From NCBI RefSeq assembly GCF_023502395.1, contig NZ_JAMFMB010000001.1, forward strand, positions 186,001 to 250,000: a DNA stretch of 64,000 nucleotides, written 5' to 3'. The notes under the pieces were generated by a model. The model did no database searches, was not told the DNA's origin, and saw only the letters and a list, made by a program, of their open reading frames with translations. This stretch comes from Ruegeria spongiae (GTDB taxonomy: Bacteria > Pseudomonadota > Alphaproteobacteria > Rhodobacterales > Rhodobacteraceae). Of the stretch, positions 25,534 through 34,372 are shown in pieces. The position numbers and the translations under genes were made by a program. How positions within the stretch are numbered: the stretch's first letter is position 1; each line of letters begins with the position of its first letter.

Positions 25534-26558
25534 CGGTCGAGAGCCTCCAGCCCATGCTGCGCAAAGAGCGGCACGTAACGTCCTAATCTTTCGGCATGTT
25601 CCGGGTTTGAGGCATTGCCGTCCTGCGCCCGTTTTGCGACCCCTTGCAGAATGCCCGCCATGCGGAAAAACGTGAATGACAGGTAGAACCCGAACCGCTC
25701 GATCCGGGGCAAGCCGCGCCGCTCGCAATAGTCCGCAATAAACGCACCATCCGACGGAAGACCAAGCGCTGCGCGGTCGATCCCCGCCAGCCCGCGCCCC
25801 TCGCGACCCGGCGGCATCTGCCATTGCATGATAACGGCGGCAAGATCGGCGTATGGATGCCCTATTGTGGACAATTCCCAATCCAGAACCGCCAGACAGG
25901 CGCTGCCTTCATGGGCATAGATCAGGTTGTCGATCCGGTAATCTCCATGCACCAGCGTGCGCTGACCGTCATCGGGCGGCATCGCTTTTGGCAGCGCCTC
26001 GATCAGCGCGTTCATCCCGGGAATGTCATGGGTTTCCGAGGCGCGATATTGCTTGGTCCAGCGCGTGATCTGGCGTTCGAAATAGTTCCCCTCGGGGCCA
26101 TAGTCCGACAGCCCTGCCCGGTTGATATCGACGCTGTGCAGCGCGGCCAACACGCGGTTCATCTCATCCATGATCGCCGTGCGCGCCTGGGGTGTTTCAT
26201 CCGGCATGGTCGGGTCGGTGAAAATGCGCCCGTCCACATGCTCCATCACATAAAAATCGGAACCGATCACCGCGTCGTCCTGACACAGAACATGCATGGC
26301 CGCGACCGGCACGTCGCTGCCTTCGAGCGCCTTTTGAACCCGGAATTCGCGGTCGACCGCATGGGCCGATTTCAGCAGGACGCCCGGTGGCTTGCGGCGC
26401 AGAACATATTTCTTTTCAGGTGTTTGCAAGAGAAAGGTCGGGTTGGATTGACCGGTCTCGAATTTCTGTGCCGTAAGCGGGCCACCATAGCCGGGAAGCT
26501 GTTCCGACAAATAGGCGTCGACGGCCTGCAAGTCGATGGATTGGGCAGCGTTGGTCAT
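25530..26558 (-). CDS. ACAD10/11-like phosphotransferase (APH-fold kinase)
   Basis: A 342-residue aminoglycoside-phosphotransferase-fold protein: FETGQSNPTFLLQTPEKKYVLRRKP in the N-lobe, the catalytic HGDYRIDNLIY and metal-binding LDWELSTIGHPYADLA in the C-lobe. This is the subgroup found next to acyl-CoA dehydrogenases, related to the kinase domain of human ACAD10/ACAD11, which phosphorylates 4-hydroxyacyl-CoAs. Antibiotic resistance is not implied. It probably forms an operon with nothing upstream; the SDR at 26608 follows divergently in order but on the same strand 50 bases before its start. Confidence 0.88.
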   Translation of the reverse strand: MTNAAQSIDLQAVDAYLSEQLPGYGGPLTAQKFETGQSNPTFLLQTPEKKYVLRRKPPGVLLKSAHAVDREFRVQKALEGSDVPVAAMHVLCQDDAVIGSDFYVMEHVDGRIFTDPTMPDETPQARTAIMDEMNRVLAALHSVDINRAGLSDYGPEGNYFERQITRWTKQYRASETHDIPGMNALIEALPKAMPPDDGQRTLVHGDYRIDNLIYAHEGSACLAVLDWELSTIGHPYADLAAVIMQWQMPPGREGRGLAGIDRAALGLPSDGAFIADYCERRGLPRIERFGFYLSFTFFRMAGILQGVAKRAQDGNASNPEHAERLGRYVPLFAQHGLEALDR

Positions 26559-26607
26559 TAGGTCACCCTTGGGACATATCTTGATTCAGCCTGATAACGC
26601 GGCGAGA

Positions 26608-27438
26608 TCACTCGAACGCGGCGGCAAAAATATTCTGCCCCGACATCACGTTGATGCCGCCCGAAACCGGGATGATGGTCCCTGTGACATAACCACCGCC
26701 GGGACCACACAGGAACTGCATCGCTGCGGCGATGTCTTCGTCACGTCCGACGCGGCCCAGCGGAACAGACTGGCCGACCTTGTCGCGGGTCGCGGGGTCT
26801 GCGGTGGCAAAAGCGGTCATGCGCGACACGAACGGCCCCGGCGCCAGCGCGTTTGCGGTGATATGTTCGCGCGCCAGTTCCTTGGCCAGAATGCGGGTCA
26901 TGTGGATGATGGCGGATTTCGACGCCGCATAGCTGTAGGCGCCGTCGCCCATCGGAATCTCGCCCATGACCGAGCCGACATTGACGATCCGCGCCGGGTC
27001 CTCGGCCCGGGCCGAGGCGCGCAGGAGAGGCAGCAGTTGGCGGGTCAGCTCGAACGGGCCAGCGACATTGACGGCCATGACGTCTTTCCAGGCCTCATAC
27101 GGGAAGTCATCCAGCGGCGCGCCCCAGGTCAAGCCTGCATTATTCATAAGAATATCAAGGCTGTCCGTCCTGGTCTTGACCTCATCCACAAGCGCTGTGA
27201 GCCCCTCGGCAGACCCGACATCGCCGCCAAAGCCCTCTGCCCTGCCCTCTGCCCCCATCGCGTTCAGTTCGTCGGCAACGGCGCGGCAGGCATCCGCTTT
27301 GCGCGAAGCGATCAGGACACGTGCGCCGGCCTGCACCAACCCTTCGGCGGCCATGCGACCGATACCGGTCGCGCCCCCGGTCACAAGGGCGGTCTTGCCC
27401 TGCAGCGAGAACAGGGTTTGCGGGCTGAGTTTGGTCAT
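26608..27438 (-). CDS. SDR-family oxidoreductase
   Basis: A 276-residue SDR starting MTKLSPQTLFSLQGKTAL, with GGAGG upstream. TGGATGIG is the NAD(P)-binding motif (residues about 21-28), NNAG near 100, catalytic SVMGEIPMGDGAYSYAASKSA with Tyr-x3-Lys, and the C-terminal SGGINVM typical of classical SDRs. Same strand and 49 bases upstream of the phosphotransferase gene, so likely cotranscribed with it. Sequence resembles 3-oxoacyl/rhamnolipid-type reductases, but the substrate is undetermined. Confidence 0.88.
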   Translation of the reverse strand: MTKLSPQTLFSLQGKTALVTGGATGIGRMAAEGLVQAGARVLIASRKADACRAVADELNAMGAEGRAEGFGGDVGSAEGLTALVDEVKTRTDSLDILMNNAGLTWGAPLDDFPYEAWKDVMAVNVAGPFELTRQLLPLLRASARAEDPARIVNVGSVMGEIPMGDGAYSYAASKSAIIHMTRILAKELAREHITANALAPGPFVSRMTAFATADPATRDKVGQSVPLGRVGRDEDIAAAMQFLCGPGGGYVTGTIIPVSGGINVMSGQNIFAAAFE

Positions 27439-27565
27439 GGGGCCTCCGGCGGAATTCGGTCTGGTGTCAATGAACCATTGCATCGGGGGTCGCGATAAAC
27501 AACATTTGCCTGAACGACTTTGCGTCACCCCGCCTATCCAACCAGATCCCAAGAGCGAGATCCCG

Positions 27566-28570
27566 ATGAAAGCAATGCTGAGCACCGACCCCGGCGGTCC
27601 CGAGACGCTGGAACTGACCGACCTGCCCGATCCCGAACCGGGCAAGGGGCAGGTGTTGGTGCGCGTGCACGCGGCGGGCGTCAACTATCCCGACACGCTG
27701 ATCATCCGCGACCTTTACCAGATGAAGCCGCGCCGCCCCTTTGCCCCCGGCGGCGAGATCGCCGGTGAGGTTCTGAGCTGCGGTGAAGGAGTCTCGAACG
27801 TGAAACCCGGCGACCGGGTTCTGGCCCTGACCGGGTATGGTGGTTTCGCGACCCATGCGGTTGCCCCGGCCCAGGCGCTGGTTCCGCTGCCGGATGCGAT
27901 GCCCTATGACGTGGCGGCGGCGTTCATATTCACCTATGGCACCTCGTATCATGCGCTGCACGATCGGGCGGCGATCAAACCGGGCGAGACATTGCTGGTG
28001 CTTGGCGCCGCAGGCGGCGTGGGTTCCGCCGCGATCGAGCTGGGCAAAGCGGCGGGCGCACGGGTGATCGCAGCGGTCTCGTCCGAGGAAAAGGCAGCGT
28101 TCTGCACATCGCTGGGGGCGGATGACACGCTGGTCTATGCCAAAGAAATGGATCGCGACGCGCAGAAATCCCTGTCGAATGAGATCAAAACCCTGACCGG
28201 GCACAAGGGCGCGGATGTGGTCTATGACGCGGTGGGCGGGGACTATGCCGAGCCGGCGCTGCGGGCCATGGCATGGCAGGGGCGCTATCTGGTCGTCGGC
28301 TTTCCGGCCGGCATTCCCAGCCTCCCGCTCAACCTGCCGCTGCTCAAGGGCGTCCAGATCGTCGGGGTGTTCTGGGGGGACGCGGTGCGCCGCGACCCGC
28401 AGGCCCATGCTGCCAACATGAAAGCGCTGTTCGATCTTTACGCCGAGGGACGGATCGCACCGCCGGTCAGCGCGCATTTTGCCCTGCCCGAGACGGCGCA
28501 GGCGTTGAACCTGATGCAGGACCGCAAAGTGATGGGCAAGGTTGTGATCCTCATGGACGCACCCGAATGA
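27566..28570 (+). CDS. NADPH:quinone oxidoreductase-family MDR protein
   Basis: A 334-residue zinc-less medium-chain dehydrogenase/reductase starting MKAMLSTDPGGPETLEL. GroES-like N-terminal half includes AAGVNYPDTLIIRDLYQ and FAPGGEIAGEVLSCG; the Rossmann half has LLVLGAAGGVGSAAIELGKAAGARVIAA and KGADVVYDAVGGDYAEPAL. Related proteins are quinone or enoyl reductases. Divergent from the SDR at 27438, with a 127-base shared promoter region. Confidence 0.9.
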   Translation: MKAMLSTDPGGPETLELTDLPDPEPGKGQVLVRVHAAGVNYPDTLIIRDLYQMKPRRPFAPGGEIAGEVLSCGEGVSNVKPGDRVLALTGYGGFATHAVAPAQALVPLPDAMPYDVAAAFIFTYGTSYHALHDRAAIKPGETLLVLGAAGGVGSAAIELGKAAGARVIAAVSSEEKAAFCTSLGADDTLVYAKEMDRDAQKSLSNEIKTLTGHKGADVVYDAVGGDYAEPALRAMAWQGRYLVVGFPAGIPSLPLNLPLLKGVQIVGVFWGDAVRRDPQAHAANMKALFDLYAEGRIAPPVSAHFALPETAQALNLMQDRKVMGKVVILMDAPE

Positions 28571-28932
28571 TCCCCTCAATCGCAGCCCGGAATTCCGCGC
28601 CAACTGCAACCTGTGGACGCAATCTGCCCGCAAATCAGGCAGTTTCCTGTGCGCTGCGACATTCTGACACCAGCATTGCGATCACATTTCGGCGGGTTCG
28701 CGCCCGGAATGCCGGATCGTTACCCCCGCACATCCACACCTAATGGTTGCAGGAAAGAAGAGTTCTTTCAGATTATCTCGTTAATATAGCAGGTAAAACA
28801 TCTTGAAGTTGATGTTCACGCCTTGCCTCGTCGCAAGGACGGCAGTTCATTCGCCCTTATCGGCAGTCCGGTCCATGACTGGACAAGCCGGGCAGAACAC
28901 GCTTATTGGTTTTATGAATGGGGACATTAGAA
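28571..28932. other. Intergenic region before aroQ
   Basis: A 362-base gap with no credible gene. The second half is AT-richer and holds a small inverted repeat (GAAAGAA and TTCTTTC around 28755-28773) followed by TCTCGTTAATATAGC, which may include the aroQ promoter -10. No other structure is convincing. Confidence 0.4.
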
Positions 28933-29382
28933 ATGGCGAATATTCTGGTTCTGAACGGTCCGAACCTCAATCTTCTGGGCACGCGACAACCCGAAGTTTA
29001 CGGCTCGACCACTCTCGCGATGGTTGAGGATGCGTGCAAACGCCACGGCGCGGAAATCGGGCTGACAATCTCCTGCGCCCAAAGCAATCACGAAGGTGCA
29101 CTGATCGACCTGATCCATGATGCACGCGGCACCCAGGACGGGATCGTGTTCAATGCCGGAGCGTATACCCACACCTCGATTGCGCTGATGGATGCGATCG
29201 CCTCGGTGGAGTTGCCGGTTGTCGAGGTGCATCTGTCCAACATCCACGCCCGCGAGCCGTTCCGCCACAGCTCGTACATCGCCAAGGTTGCGATTGGCCA
29301 GATCAGCGGGTTTGGCGCCGACAGCTACCGCTTGGCGCTGGATGCCCTGGCCACGCATATCCGCGGGGGACGACCGGAATGA
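28933..29382 (+). CDS. aroQ: Type II 3-dehydroquinate dehydratase
   Basis: A 149-residue enzyme beginning MANILVLNGPNLNLLGTRQPE, the invariant type II dehydroquinase N-terminus. The catalytic Tyr is in PEVYGSTT, with QSNHEGALID, FNAGAYTHTSIAL and VEVHLSNIHAREPFRHSSY completing the active site. It catalyses the third step of the shikimate pathway as a dodecamer. Its stop is within an ATGA overlap with a LuxR-type regulator. Confidence 0.95.
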   Translation: MANILVLNGPNLNLLGTRQPEVYGSTTLAMVEDACKRHGAEIGLTISCAQSNHEGALIDLIHDARGTQDGIVFNAGAYTHTSIALMDAIASVELPVVEVHLSNIHAREPFRHSSYIAKVAIGQISGFGADSYRLALDALATHIRGGRPE

Positions 29383-30134
29383 AGCTGGTCGAATACCTGG
29401 AGTTCATCAGCTACACCAAGACGCTTGAAGAGCTCTGGGCGGGTCACACCGCGCAGATGGCGAATTACGGCTTTGACCGGCTGCTTTATGGCTACACCCA
29501 ATACCGGACCGCCACATCGCTGGGCGATCCCGAGGATTTCGTGATCCTCACAAATCACGATCAGGATTATATCGACGGCTTCCTGCATGCGGGCCTCTAC
29601 TTTCATGCACCGATGCTGCATTGGGCGCTCGAGAATGAAGGCGCAGGCAGTTGGCGCATGATCAGCGCGTTGATGAGTGACCGAAGCGTGTCAAAGAAGT
29701 CTCGCGAAGTCTATGAATTCAACGCCAAAATGGGTGTGACCGTCGGGTACACTGTAAGTTTCAACTCAGTCTCGATCCGTTCGAAAGGGGCGATCTCGCT
29801 CTGCGCGCAACCCGATCTGACGCAGGACGAGATCGACGCGCTTTGGGCCGAGAAAGGGCGCGAAGTGCTGCTGATGAACAACATCGCGCATCTCAAGATC
29901 CTCACCCTGCCCTACACCGCCCCCAACCGCGCGCTGACCAAGCGGCAGCGCGAGGCGCTGGAATGGGTTGGCGATGGCAAGACCATTCAGGATATCGCCA
30001 TTCTGATGGGCCTGACATCCGCAACGGTCGAAAAGCACCTGCGCCTTGCGCGCGAGTCTCTGGCGGTGGAAACCACGGCACAGGCCGTTCTGAAAGCCTC
30101 GCTGCACAACCAGATGTTCGTGGTCGAGGCCTGA
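29379..30134 (+). CDS. LuxR-type regulator with autoinducer-binding domain (solo)
   Basis: A 251-residue regulator. The N-terminal 165 residues match the autoinducer-binding domain (NYGFDRLLYGYTQYR, HAPMLHWALENEGAGSW, VTVGYTVSFNS); the C-terminal LuxR helix-turn-helix is ALTKRQREALEWVGDGKTIQDIAILMGLTSATVEKHLRLARESL. No luxI-type synthase is in the window, so it is a LuxR solo here. It is translationally coupled to aroQ (ATGA). Whether it binds an acyl-homoserine lactone or another ligand cannot be told. Confidence 0.88.
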   Translation: MKLVEYLEFISYTKTLEELWAGHTAQMANYGFDRLLYGYTQYRTATSLGDPEDFVILTNHDQDYIDGFLHAGLYFHAPMLHWALENEGAGSWRMISALMSDRSVSKKSREVYEFNAKMGVTVGYTVSFNSVSIRSKGAISLCAQPDLTQDEIDALWAEKGREVLLMNNIAHLKILTLPYTAPNRALTKRQREALEWVGDGKTIQDIAILMGLTSATVEKHLRLARESLAVETTAQAVLKASLHNQMFVVEA

Positions 30135-30460
30135 CCAGCGCCCATCACGTCCTGGAGCGCGCCAAGTTTACGCGGGGTAAGGAATCCATTACTTTCCCCT
30201 TAACGCGTATTCTCGCAATATAGTTACGTTCCGTGAGTGGTGGCTTTAGCCAAGGGACATCGGGAAATGATCCCTGTGATTTCAGGGCACTCAAACCTGT
30301 CCGGAGTCGGGTGTGCATAGTCCGCATCCGCTTCGGAGCTTCTGAGGGGTCCCATCCATCCCCATTGAATCGGGGCCCCTCTTCCTCAATCCCCTCATAT
30401 TTCATTGACGCCAGAGGGCATCGCGACTGTACAGCATCGGATTGGCACGCGCGGCGCATG
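30135..30460. other. Structured non-coding region downstream of luxR-type gene
   Basis: About 325 bases with no convincing gene on either strand. A strong 10-base stem with one G-U pair is formed by GAGGGGTCCC (30344-30353) and GGGGCCCCTC (30372-30381) around an 18-base loop, without a T-tract. An imperfect inverted repeat built on ACGCG and TAAGG with CCTTA and CGCGT lies at 30170-30207. The region may carry an unannotated RNA or the 3' end of the luxR-type mRNA. Confidence 0.35.
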
Positions 30461-30490
30461 AAAAAACCGGTCACCCAAAGATGACCGGTT
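30461..30490 (-). terminator. Rho-independent terminator after tsf
   Basis: Read on the minus strand, AACCGGTCA and TGACCGGTT form a 9-base stem with an 8-base loop (arms 30482-30490 and 30465-30473), followed by a run of six T. It lies 49 bases after the tsf stop. Confidence 0.93.
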
Positions 30491-30538
30491 CAATTTGTCT
30501 TCAGCAGGTCGGGAGGCCCGACCCGCGATGGAATACCC

Positions 30539-31414
30539 TCAGCCCTGTACGGCCTTGGCCACCTCGGCTGCGAAGTCTTCCTTTTCAACCTCGATGCCTT
30601 CGCCAACTTCCAGACGCACGAAACCGGTGACGGTTGCGCCGGCTTCCTTGGCGGCGGCCTCGACGGTCAGGTCGGGGTTCACAACAAAAGCTTGGTTCAG
30701 CAGGGTCGATTCAGCGACGAATTTCTTCATCCGGCCGACGATCATCTTTTCGATCACCTGCTCCGGCTTGCCGGATTCGCGGGCGATGTCCATCTGTACC
30801 TGCTTTTCCTTTTCGACAACCGCCGGGTCCATGTCGGCCTCGGACAGGGCCGCCGGGTTGGCAGCGGCGATGTGCATCGCAACCTGCTTGCCGATGGCCG
30901 CGTCGCCACCGTTCAGCGCGACCAGAACACCGATCTTGCCCATGCCGTTGGTTGCGGCGTTGTGCACATAAGAAACAACGGTCTCGCCTTCCAGCTTGGC
31001 CATCCGGCGCACCGACATGTTCTCGCCAATGGTGGCGATCTTGTCGGTCAGCGTGTCAGCGACGGTCTTACCACCCAGATCAGCCGCTTTCAGCGCGTCG
31101 ACATCATCGACACCCAGCGCGGCAAAGGCGATCTTGCCGACCATTTCCTGGAACTCGGCGTTCTTGCCGACGAAGTCGGTTTCCGAGTTCACTTCGACGG
31201 CAACACCGGTGCCACCCTCGACGACAACGGCAACCAGACCCTCGGCGGCGGTACGGCCCGATTTCTTGGCCGCCTTCGCCAGACCCTTGGTGCGCAGCCA
31301 GTCGATGGCTTCGTCCATGTTGCCTTCGGTTTCAGTCAGCGCCTTCTTGGCGTCCATCATGCCTGCGCCTGTGGTGTCGCGCAGTTCTTTCACCATTGCT
31401 GCTGTGATTGCCAT
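30539..31414 (-). CDS. tsf: Translation elongation factor Ts
   Basis: A 291-residue guanine-nucleotide exchange factor for EF-Tu. N-terminal UBA-like domain [29 protein letters not shown], then [15 protein letters not shown] in the core domain; the length is usual. GAGGAGA precedes the ATG. It follows rpsB by 77 bases in the conserved rpsB-tsf order. Confidence 0.96.
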   Translation of the reverse strand: MAITAAMVKELRDTTGAGMMDAKKALTETEGNMDEAIDWLRTKGLAKAAKKSGRTAAEGLVAVVVEGGTGVAVEVNSETDFVGKNAEFQEMVGKIAFAALGVDDVDALKAADLGGKTVADTLTDKIATIGENMSVRRMAKLEGETVVSYVHNAATNGMGKIGVLVALNGGDAAIGKQVAMHIAAANPAALSEADMDPAVVEKEKQVQMDIARESGKPEQVIEKMIVGRMKKFVAESTLLNQAFVVNPDLTVEAAAKEAGATVTGFVRLEVGEGIEVEKEDFAAEVAKAVQG

Positions 31415-31491
31415 CTCTTGGCTCTCCTCAATTCAAAACGGTTTGGGGCAGGTCATACCCTGCCCCTGATGTCATTTCGATGACGGTCGGA

Positions 31492-32280
31492 TCAGGCTTC
31501 GGCAGGCGTTTCCGCTGCCGGGGCCTCTTCGGCAACGGCCTCTTCGACCGGCGCTTCTTCCATCGCGCCCAGATCAACACCGGCGCTGCCCAGCTGGGCG
31601 GTCATGCCGTCCAGCGCGGCGCGGGCTGCCAGATCGCAATAGAGCGAGATCGCGCGGGCCGCGTCATCGTTGCCCGGAATGATGTAATCGACACCATCGG
31701 GCGAGCAGTTGGTGTCGACAACAGCCACAACCGGGATGCCCAGCTTGTTGGCTTCGGCGATGGCCAGCGCTTCTTTCTTGACGTCGATGACGAAGAGCAG
31801 GTCGGGCGTGCCGCCCATCTCGCGGATACCGCCCAGCGATGCTTCCAGCTTCTGCTGGTCGCGCTCCATGCCCAGACGCTCTTTCTTGGTCAGGCCTTCG
31901 GCACCGGATTCCATGGCCTCATCGATCTGACGCAGGCGGTTGATCGACTGGGACACGGTTTTCCAGTTGGTCAGCGTGCCGCCCAGCCAGCGGTGGTTCA
32001 TGTAATATTGCGCCGACTTCTCGGCGGCTTCGGCGATCGGCTGTGCCGCCTGACGCTTGGTGCCGACGAACAGCACGCGGCCACCCTTGGCGACGGTGTC
32101 ACGGATGGCCTGCAGCGCCTGATCCAGCATCGGAACGGTCTGCGTCAGGTCCATGATGTGGATGCCGTTGCGCGAGCCGTAGATGAACGGGCCCATGCGC
32201 GGGTTCCAGCGCTGGGTCTGGTGGCCAAAGTGAACGCCCGCTTCAAGCAGCTGACGCATGGAGAACTCAGGAAGAGCCAT
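31492..32280 (-). CDS. rpsB: 30S ribosomal protein S2
   Basis: A 262-residue protein starting [20 protein letters not shown], with AAAGGA upstream; a longer frame to 32376 covers only the leader. Motifs [27 protein letters not shown] and [25 protein letters not shown] are classic S2. The C-terminus is an acidic Ala/Glu-rich tail ([17 protein letters not shown]) longer than in E. coli, as in many alphaproteobacteria. Confidence 0.96.
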   Translation of the reverse strand: MALPEFSMRQLLEAGVHFGHQTQRWNPRMGPFIYGSRNGIHIMDLTQTVPMLDQALQAIRDTVAKGGRVLFVGTKRQAAQPIAEAAEKSAQYYMNHRWLGGTLTNWKTVSQSINRLRQIDEAMESGAEGLTKKERLGMERDQQKLEASLGGIREMGGTPDLLFVIDVKKEALAIAEANKLGIPVVAVVDTNCSPDGVDYIIPGNDDAARAISLYCDLAARAALDGMTAQLGSAGVDLGAMEEAPVEEAVAEEAPAAETPAEA

Positions 32281-32402
32281 GCTCAAGTATCCTTTCCGGT
32301 TTCGATCCTCGGCGGGGGTGTAGAGCGGATGCTCCAACCGGGGGTCTGTCAGGGATGTCTCTCCTGAACAGGCCAAAACCCCGCCTGTGGGTTAATGGCG
32401 CG

Positions 32403-32431
32403 CGTATAAGTCAGCACTGACTGAACCGCAA
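32403..32431 (-). promoter_or_regulatory. Probable sigma-70-type promoter of rpsB-tsf
   Basis: On the minus strand TTGCGG (32426-32431) is followed after 17 bases by TATACG (32403-32408). Transcription would start near 32396 and give a leader of about 115 bases before the rpsB ATG, long enough for S2-type autoregulation. Confidence 0.6.
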
Positions 32432-32441
32432 GCCCTATTTT

Positions 32442-33284
32442 TCAAGGCTGCGCCTCGAGTGCACGCATCTGCCCGTGGCCCTGCCGCACGATTGTTTCGC
32501 AATGGGCGGCCAGCGCCTTGCGGTCGGCAAAATCGCTGACTTTCACCGGGATGTGATAGATCAGTTCCACGCTTCCCTGCGGCCAGGCGGCCAGGGTCTT
32601 GAGCAGATGCGGCCCGAAGTCCATCTCGCCCCACCAGCCATAAAACCGCTCGGGCTGCCCCTTGGGGGCATGAAACACCACCGAGACCGGCTGCACATAC
32701 ATGAACGCGCGCAGCTCTTCGGTGAAGAAGGCGGCAAACAGCGTGGTCTTGAAGGGCAGCACACGCTGCCCGTCGGTCGAGGTGCCCTCGGGGAAAAACA
32801 GCAGTTTGTGCCCGGCTTTCAGACGCTCTTCGAACAGTTTGGTCTGCTCGCGCGCCTTGCGGCGGTCGCGCTCGATGAACACGGTGCCGGTAGCGCGCGC
32901 CAGCCAGCCGATACCGGGCCAGGCCGCGACTTCGGCCTTGGACACGAAATAGATGCGTTTGCGGGCGTTGAGCGCAAAGATGTCGAGCCAGGAACTGTGA
33001 TTTGCCACCACCGCGCCGGGTTCACTCATCAATGTTCCGCTGGTTCTGAAGCCCATCCCAACAATGCGGAACGCGTTGCGGCAGACGAATTGGGTGATGA
33101 ACGGAGTTACCGGGCGGCGCATCCCGAAAAGCGGACGCTCAATCACGCGCAGCGCCAGCAGGATCAGCAGCCCCCCCAGCACCAGCAACGCCAACAACGG
33201 ACCGCGCAGCGCAACAAGCGCCCAGCCACGTAATCCAATCCGGAGCGGGTCGGGTGCATCGTTGCCTTGCCAGGTGGTGCTCAT
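32442..33284 (-). CDS. olsA: Lyso-ornithine lipid O-acyltransferase (PlsC-like)
   Basis: A 280-residue membrane-bound acyltransferase starting MSTTWQGNDAPDPLRIGL. One N-terminal hydrophobic segment (PLLALLVLGGLLILLALRV) precedes the PlsC domain with the HX4D motif NHSSWLD and FFPEGTSTDG. It would add the second, ester-linked fatty acid to lyso-ornithine lipid. Its ATG overlaps the olsB stop (ATGA), and this linkage is why OlsA is preferred over a generic PlsC. Confidence 0.88.
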   Translation of the reverse strand: MSTTWQGNDAPDPLRIGLRGWALVALRGPLLALLVLGGLLILLALRVIERPLFGMRRPVTPFITQFVCRNAFRIVGMGFRTSGTLMSEPGAVVANHSSWLDIFALNARKRIYFVSKAEVAAWPGIGWLARATGTVFIERDRRKAREQTKLFEERLKAGHKLLFFPEGTSTDGQRVLPFKTTLFAAFFTEELRAFMYVQPVSVVFHAPKGQPERFYGWWGEMDFGPHLLKTLAAWPQGSVELIYHIPVKVSDFADRKALAAHCETIVRQGHGQMRALEAQP

Positions 33285-34045
33285 GCGCTGCGGCCCCCGC
33301 CATAGATGCGCTGCTGCCGGGCGTTGAGGCGCGCGGTATCCAGCACCAGACAGATATCGGTGGTGTTGAAGGCATGGTCGATGAACGCCCCCTCGCCCAC
33401 AAAGCCGCCGAGACGCAGATAGGCCTTGATCAGCGCGGGCACCTGCACCATGGCGGCGCGCCGGTCCAACTGATCCGGCGCGACCAGATCCATCGACTGG
33501 AAATGGTCGGGCTGCGCCCGCACCCGCAGTTCCGGCGGCGCAAGATGGTTGTGATGCAGCATCGACAGCGGCTGCGCCAGTGCCCCCATGTCGGTGCCGT
33601 GAAAGCTTGCCACACCGAACAGAACCTCGATGTCGTGATCGGCGACATAATCCGACAGCCCGTTCCACAGATGATACATCGCAGCCCCTCCCCGGTACTC
33701 GGCATGCAGGCACGAGCGGCCCAGCTCCAGCAGTTTGCGGCCACTTTGGCGCAGGACGCTCAGATCATACTCATCCTCGGAATAGAACTGACCCATCTTT
33801 TTGGCCTGATCACCGCGCAGCAGGCGATAGACACCGACCACCTGATCCGAACTGTCATCCGAGATCAGCATATGGTCAAAATAGGGATCAAATTGGTCCT
33901 GCTCCAGCCCCTGCTCATGGTCGACCATCGCACCACCGCCGCCCAATTCGCGCACGAATACGTCATAGCGTAACCGCTGCGCCGCGCGCAGGTCGGCGTC
34001 GGTTTCGGCAAGTCTGACTGTAAAGCTCGGTCCGCTATCCGGCAT
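33281..34045 (-). CDS. olsB: L-ornithine N-alpha-acyltransferase
   Basis: A 254-residue GNAT-fold acyltransferase: LRYDVFVRELGGGGAMVDHEQGLEQDQFDPYFDHMLI, VGVYRLL, LELGRSCLHAEYRGGAAMYHLW and LIKAYLRLGGFVGEGAFIDHAFNTTDICL are the OlsB signature blocks. It transfers a 3-hydroxyacyl group from ACP to the alpha-amine of ornithine. First gene of olsBA. No Pho box is found in the upstream 90 bases, although ornithine-lipid synthesis is phosphate-controlled in several alphaproteobacteria. Confidence 0.92.
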   Translation of the reverse strand: MPDSGPSFTVRLAETDADLRAAQRLRYDVFVRELGGGGAMVDHEQGLEQDQFDPYFDHMLISDDSSDQVVGVYRLLRGDQAKKMGQFYSEDEYDLSVLRQSGRKLLELGRSCLHAEYRGGAAMYHLWNGLSDYVADHDIEVLFGVASFHGTDMGALAQPLSMLHHNHLAPPELRVRAQPDHFQSMDLVAPDQLDRRAAMVQVPALIKAYLRLGGFVGEGAFIDHAFNTTDICLVLDTARLNARQQRIYGGGRSA

Positions 34046-34141
34046 CAGGTTCAGGTCTCAAAAAGCGAGGGTTTGCGCGCTGATACCGCATCGCGTGCGC
34101 CGATTGCAACCGACGCCGGATTAACCTTTCGTAAACCTATT

Positions 34142-34324
34142 TCACGGATCAAAGACGGGCATCAGGGCGATGCGCGTGCCGTCGATCACCATCTTCCCTT
34201 GGTCGGGGAAATTCACGGTAATCTTACCGCCGATATTGGACTGTACCTGTCCAATGCCCCAATCGGGGTAATCGGGGTGGCGCACGAACATGCCCGGTGC
34301 AAGGATAGCGTTCAGATCAGACAT
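34142..34324 (-). CDS. DUF3553 small protein
   Basis: A 60-residue protein from MSDLNAILAPGMFVRHPDYPDWGIGQVQSNI to IDGTRIALMPVFDP. The all-beta core (VRHPDYPDWGIGQVQ, KITVNFPDQGKMVI) resembles an SH3-like/CarD-like fold and matches the DUF3553 family, widespread in alphaproteobacteria. The longer open frame to 34666 overlaps chpT antisense and is ignored. It is divergent from chpT with 48 bases between the starts. Function is unknown; a nucleic-acid-associated role is only a fold-based guess. Confidence 0.8.
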   Translation of the reverse strand: MSDLNAILAPGMFVRHPDYPDWGIGQVQSNIGGKITVNFPDQGKMVIDGTRIALMPVFDP

Positions 34325-34372
34325 GTCGGCCCCTGTCTGGGATATGAGAAAGCGATATACCGGAGGTAGCGC

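Noticed and set aside
25530-26558. Aminoglycoside resistance kinase
   Set aside because: Although APH-fold, its motifs and acyl-CoA-metabolism surroundings match ACAD10/11-type kinases.
30145-30474. 109-codon minus-strand frame downstream of tsf
   Set aside because: It starts within the tsf terminator, shows no domain and biased shadow-like composition; no ribosome site.
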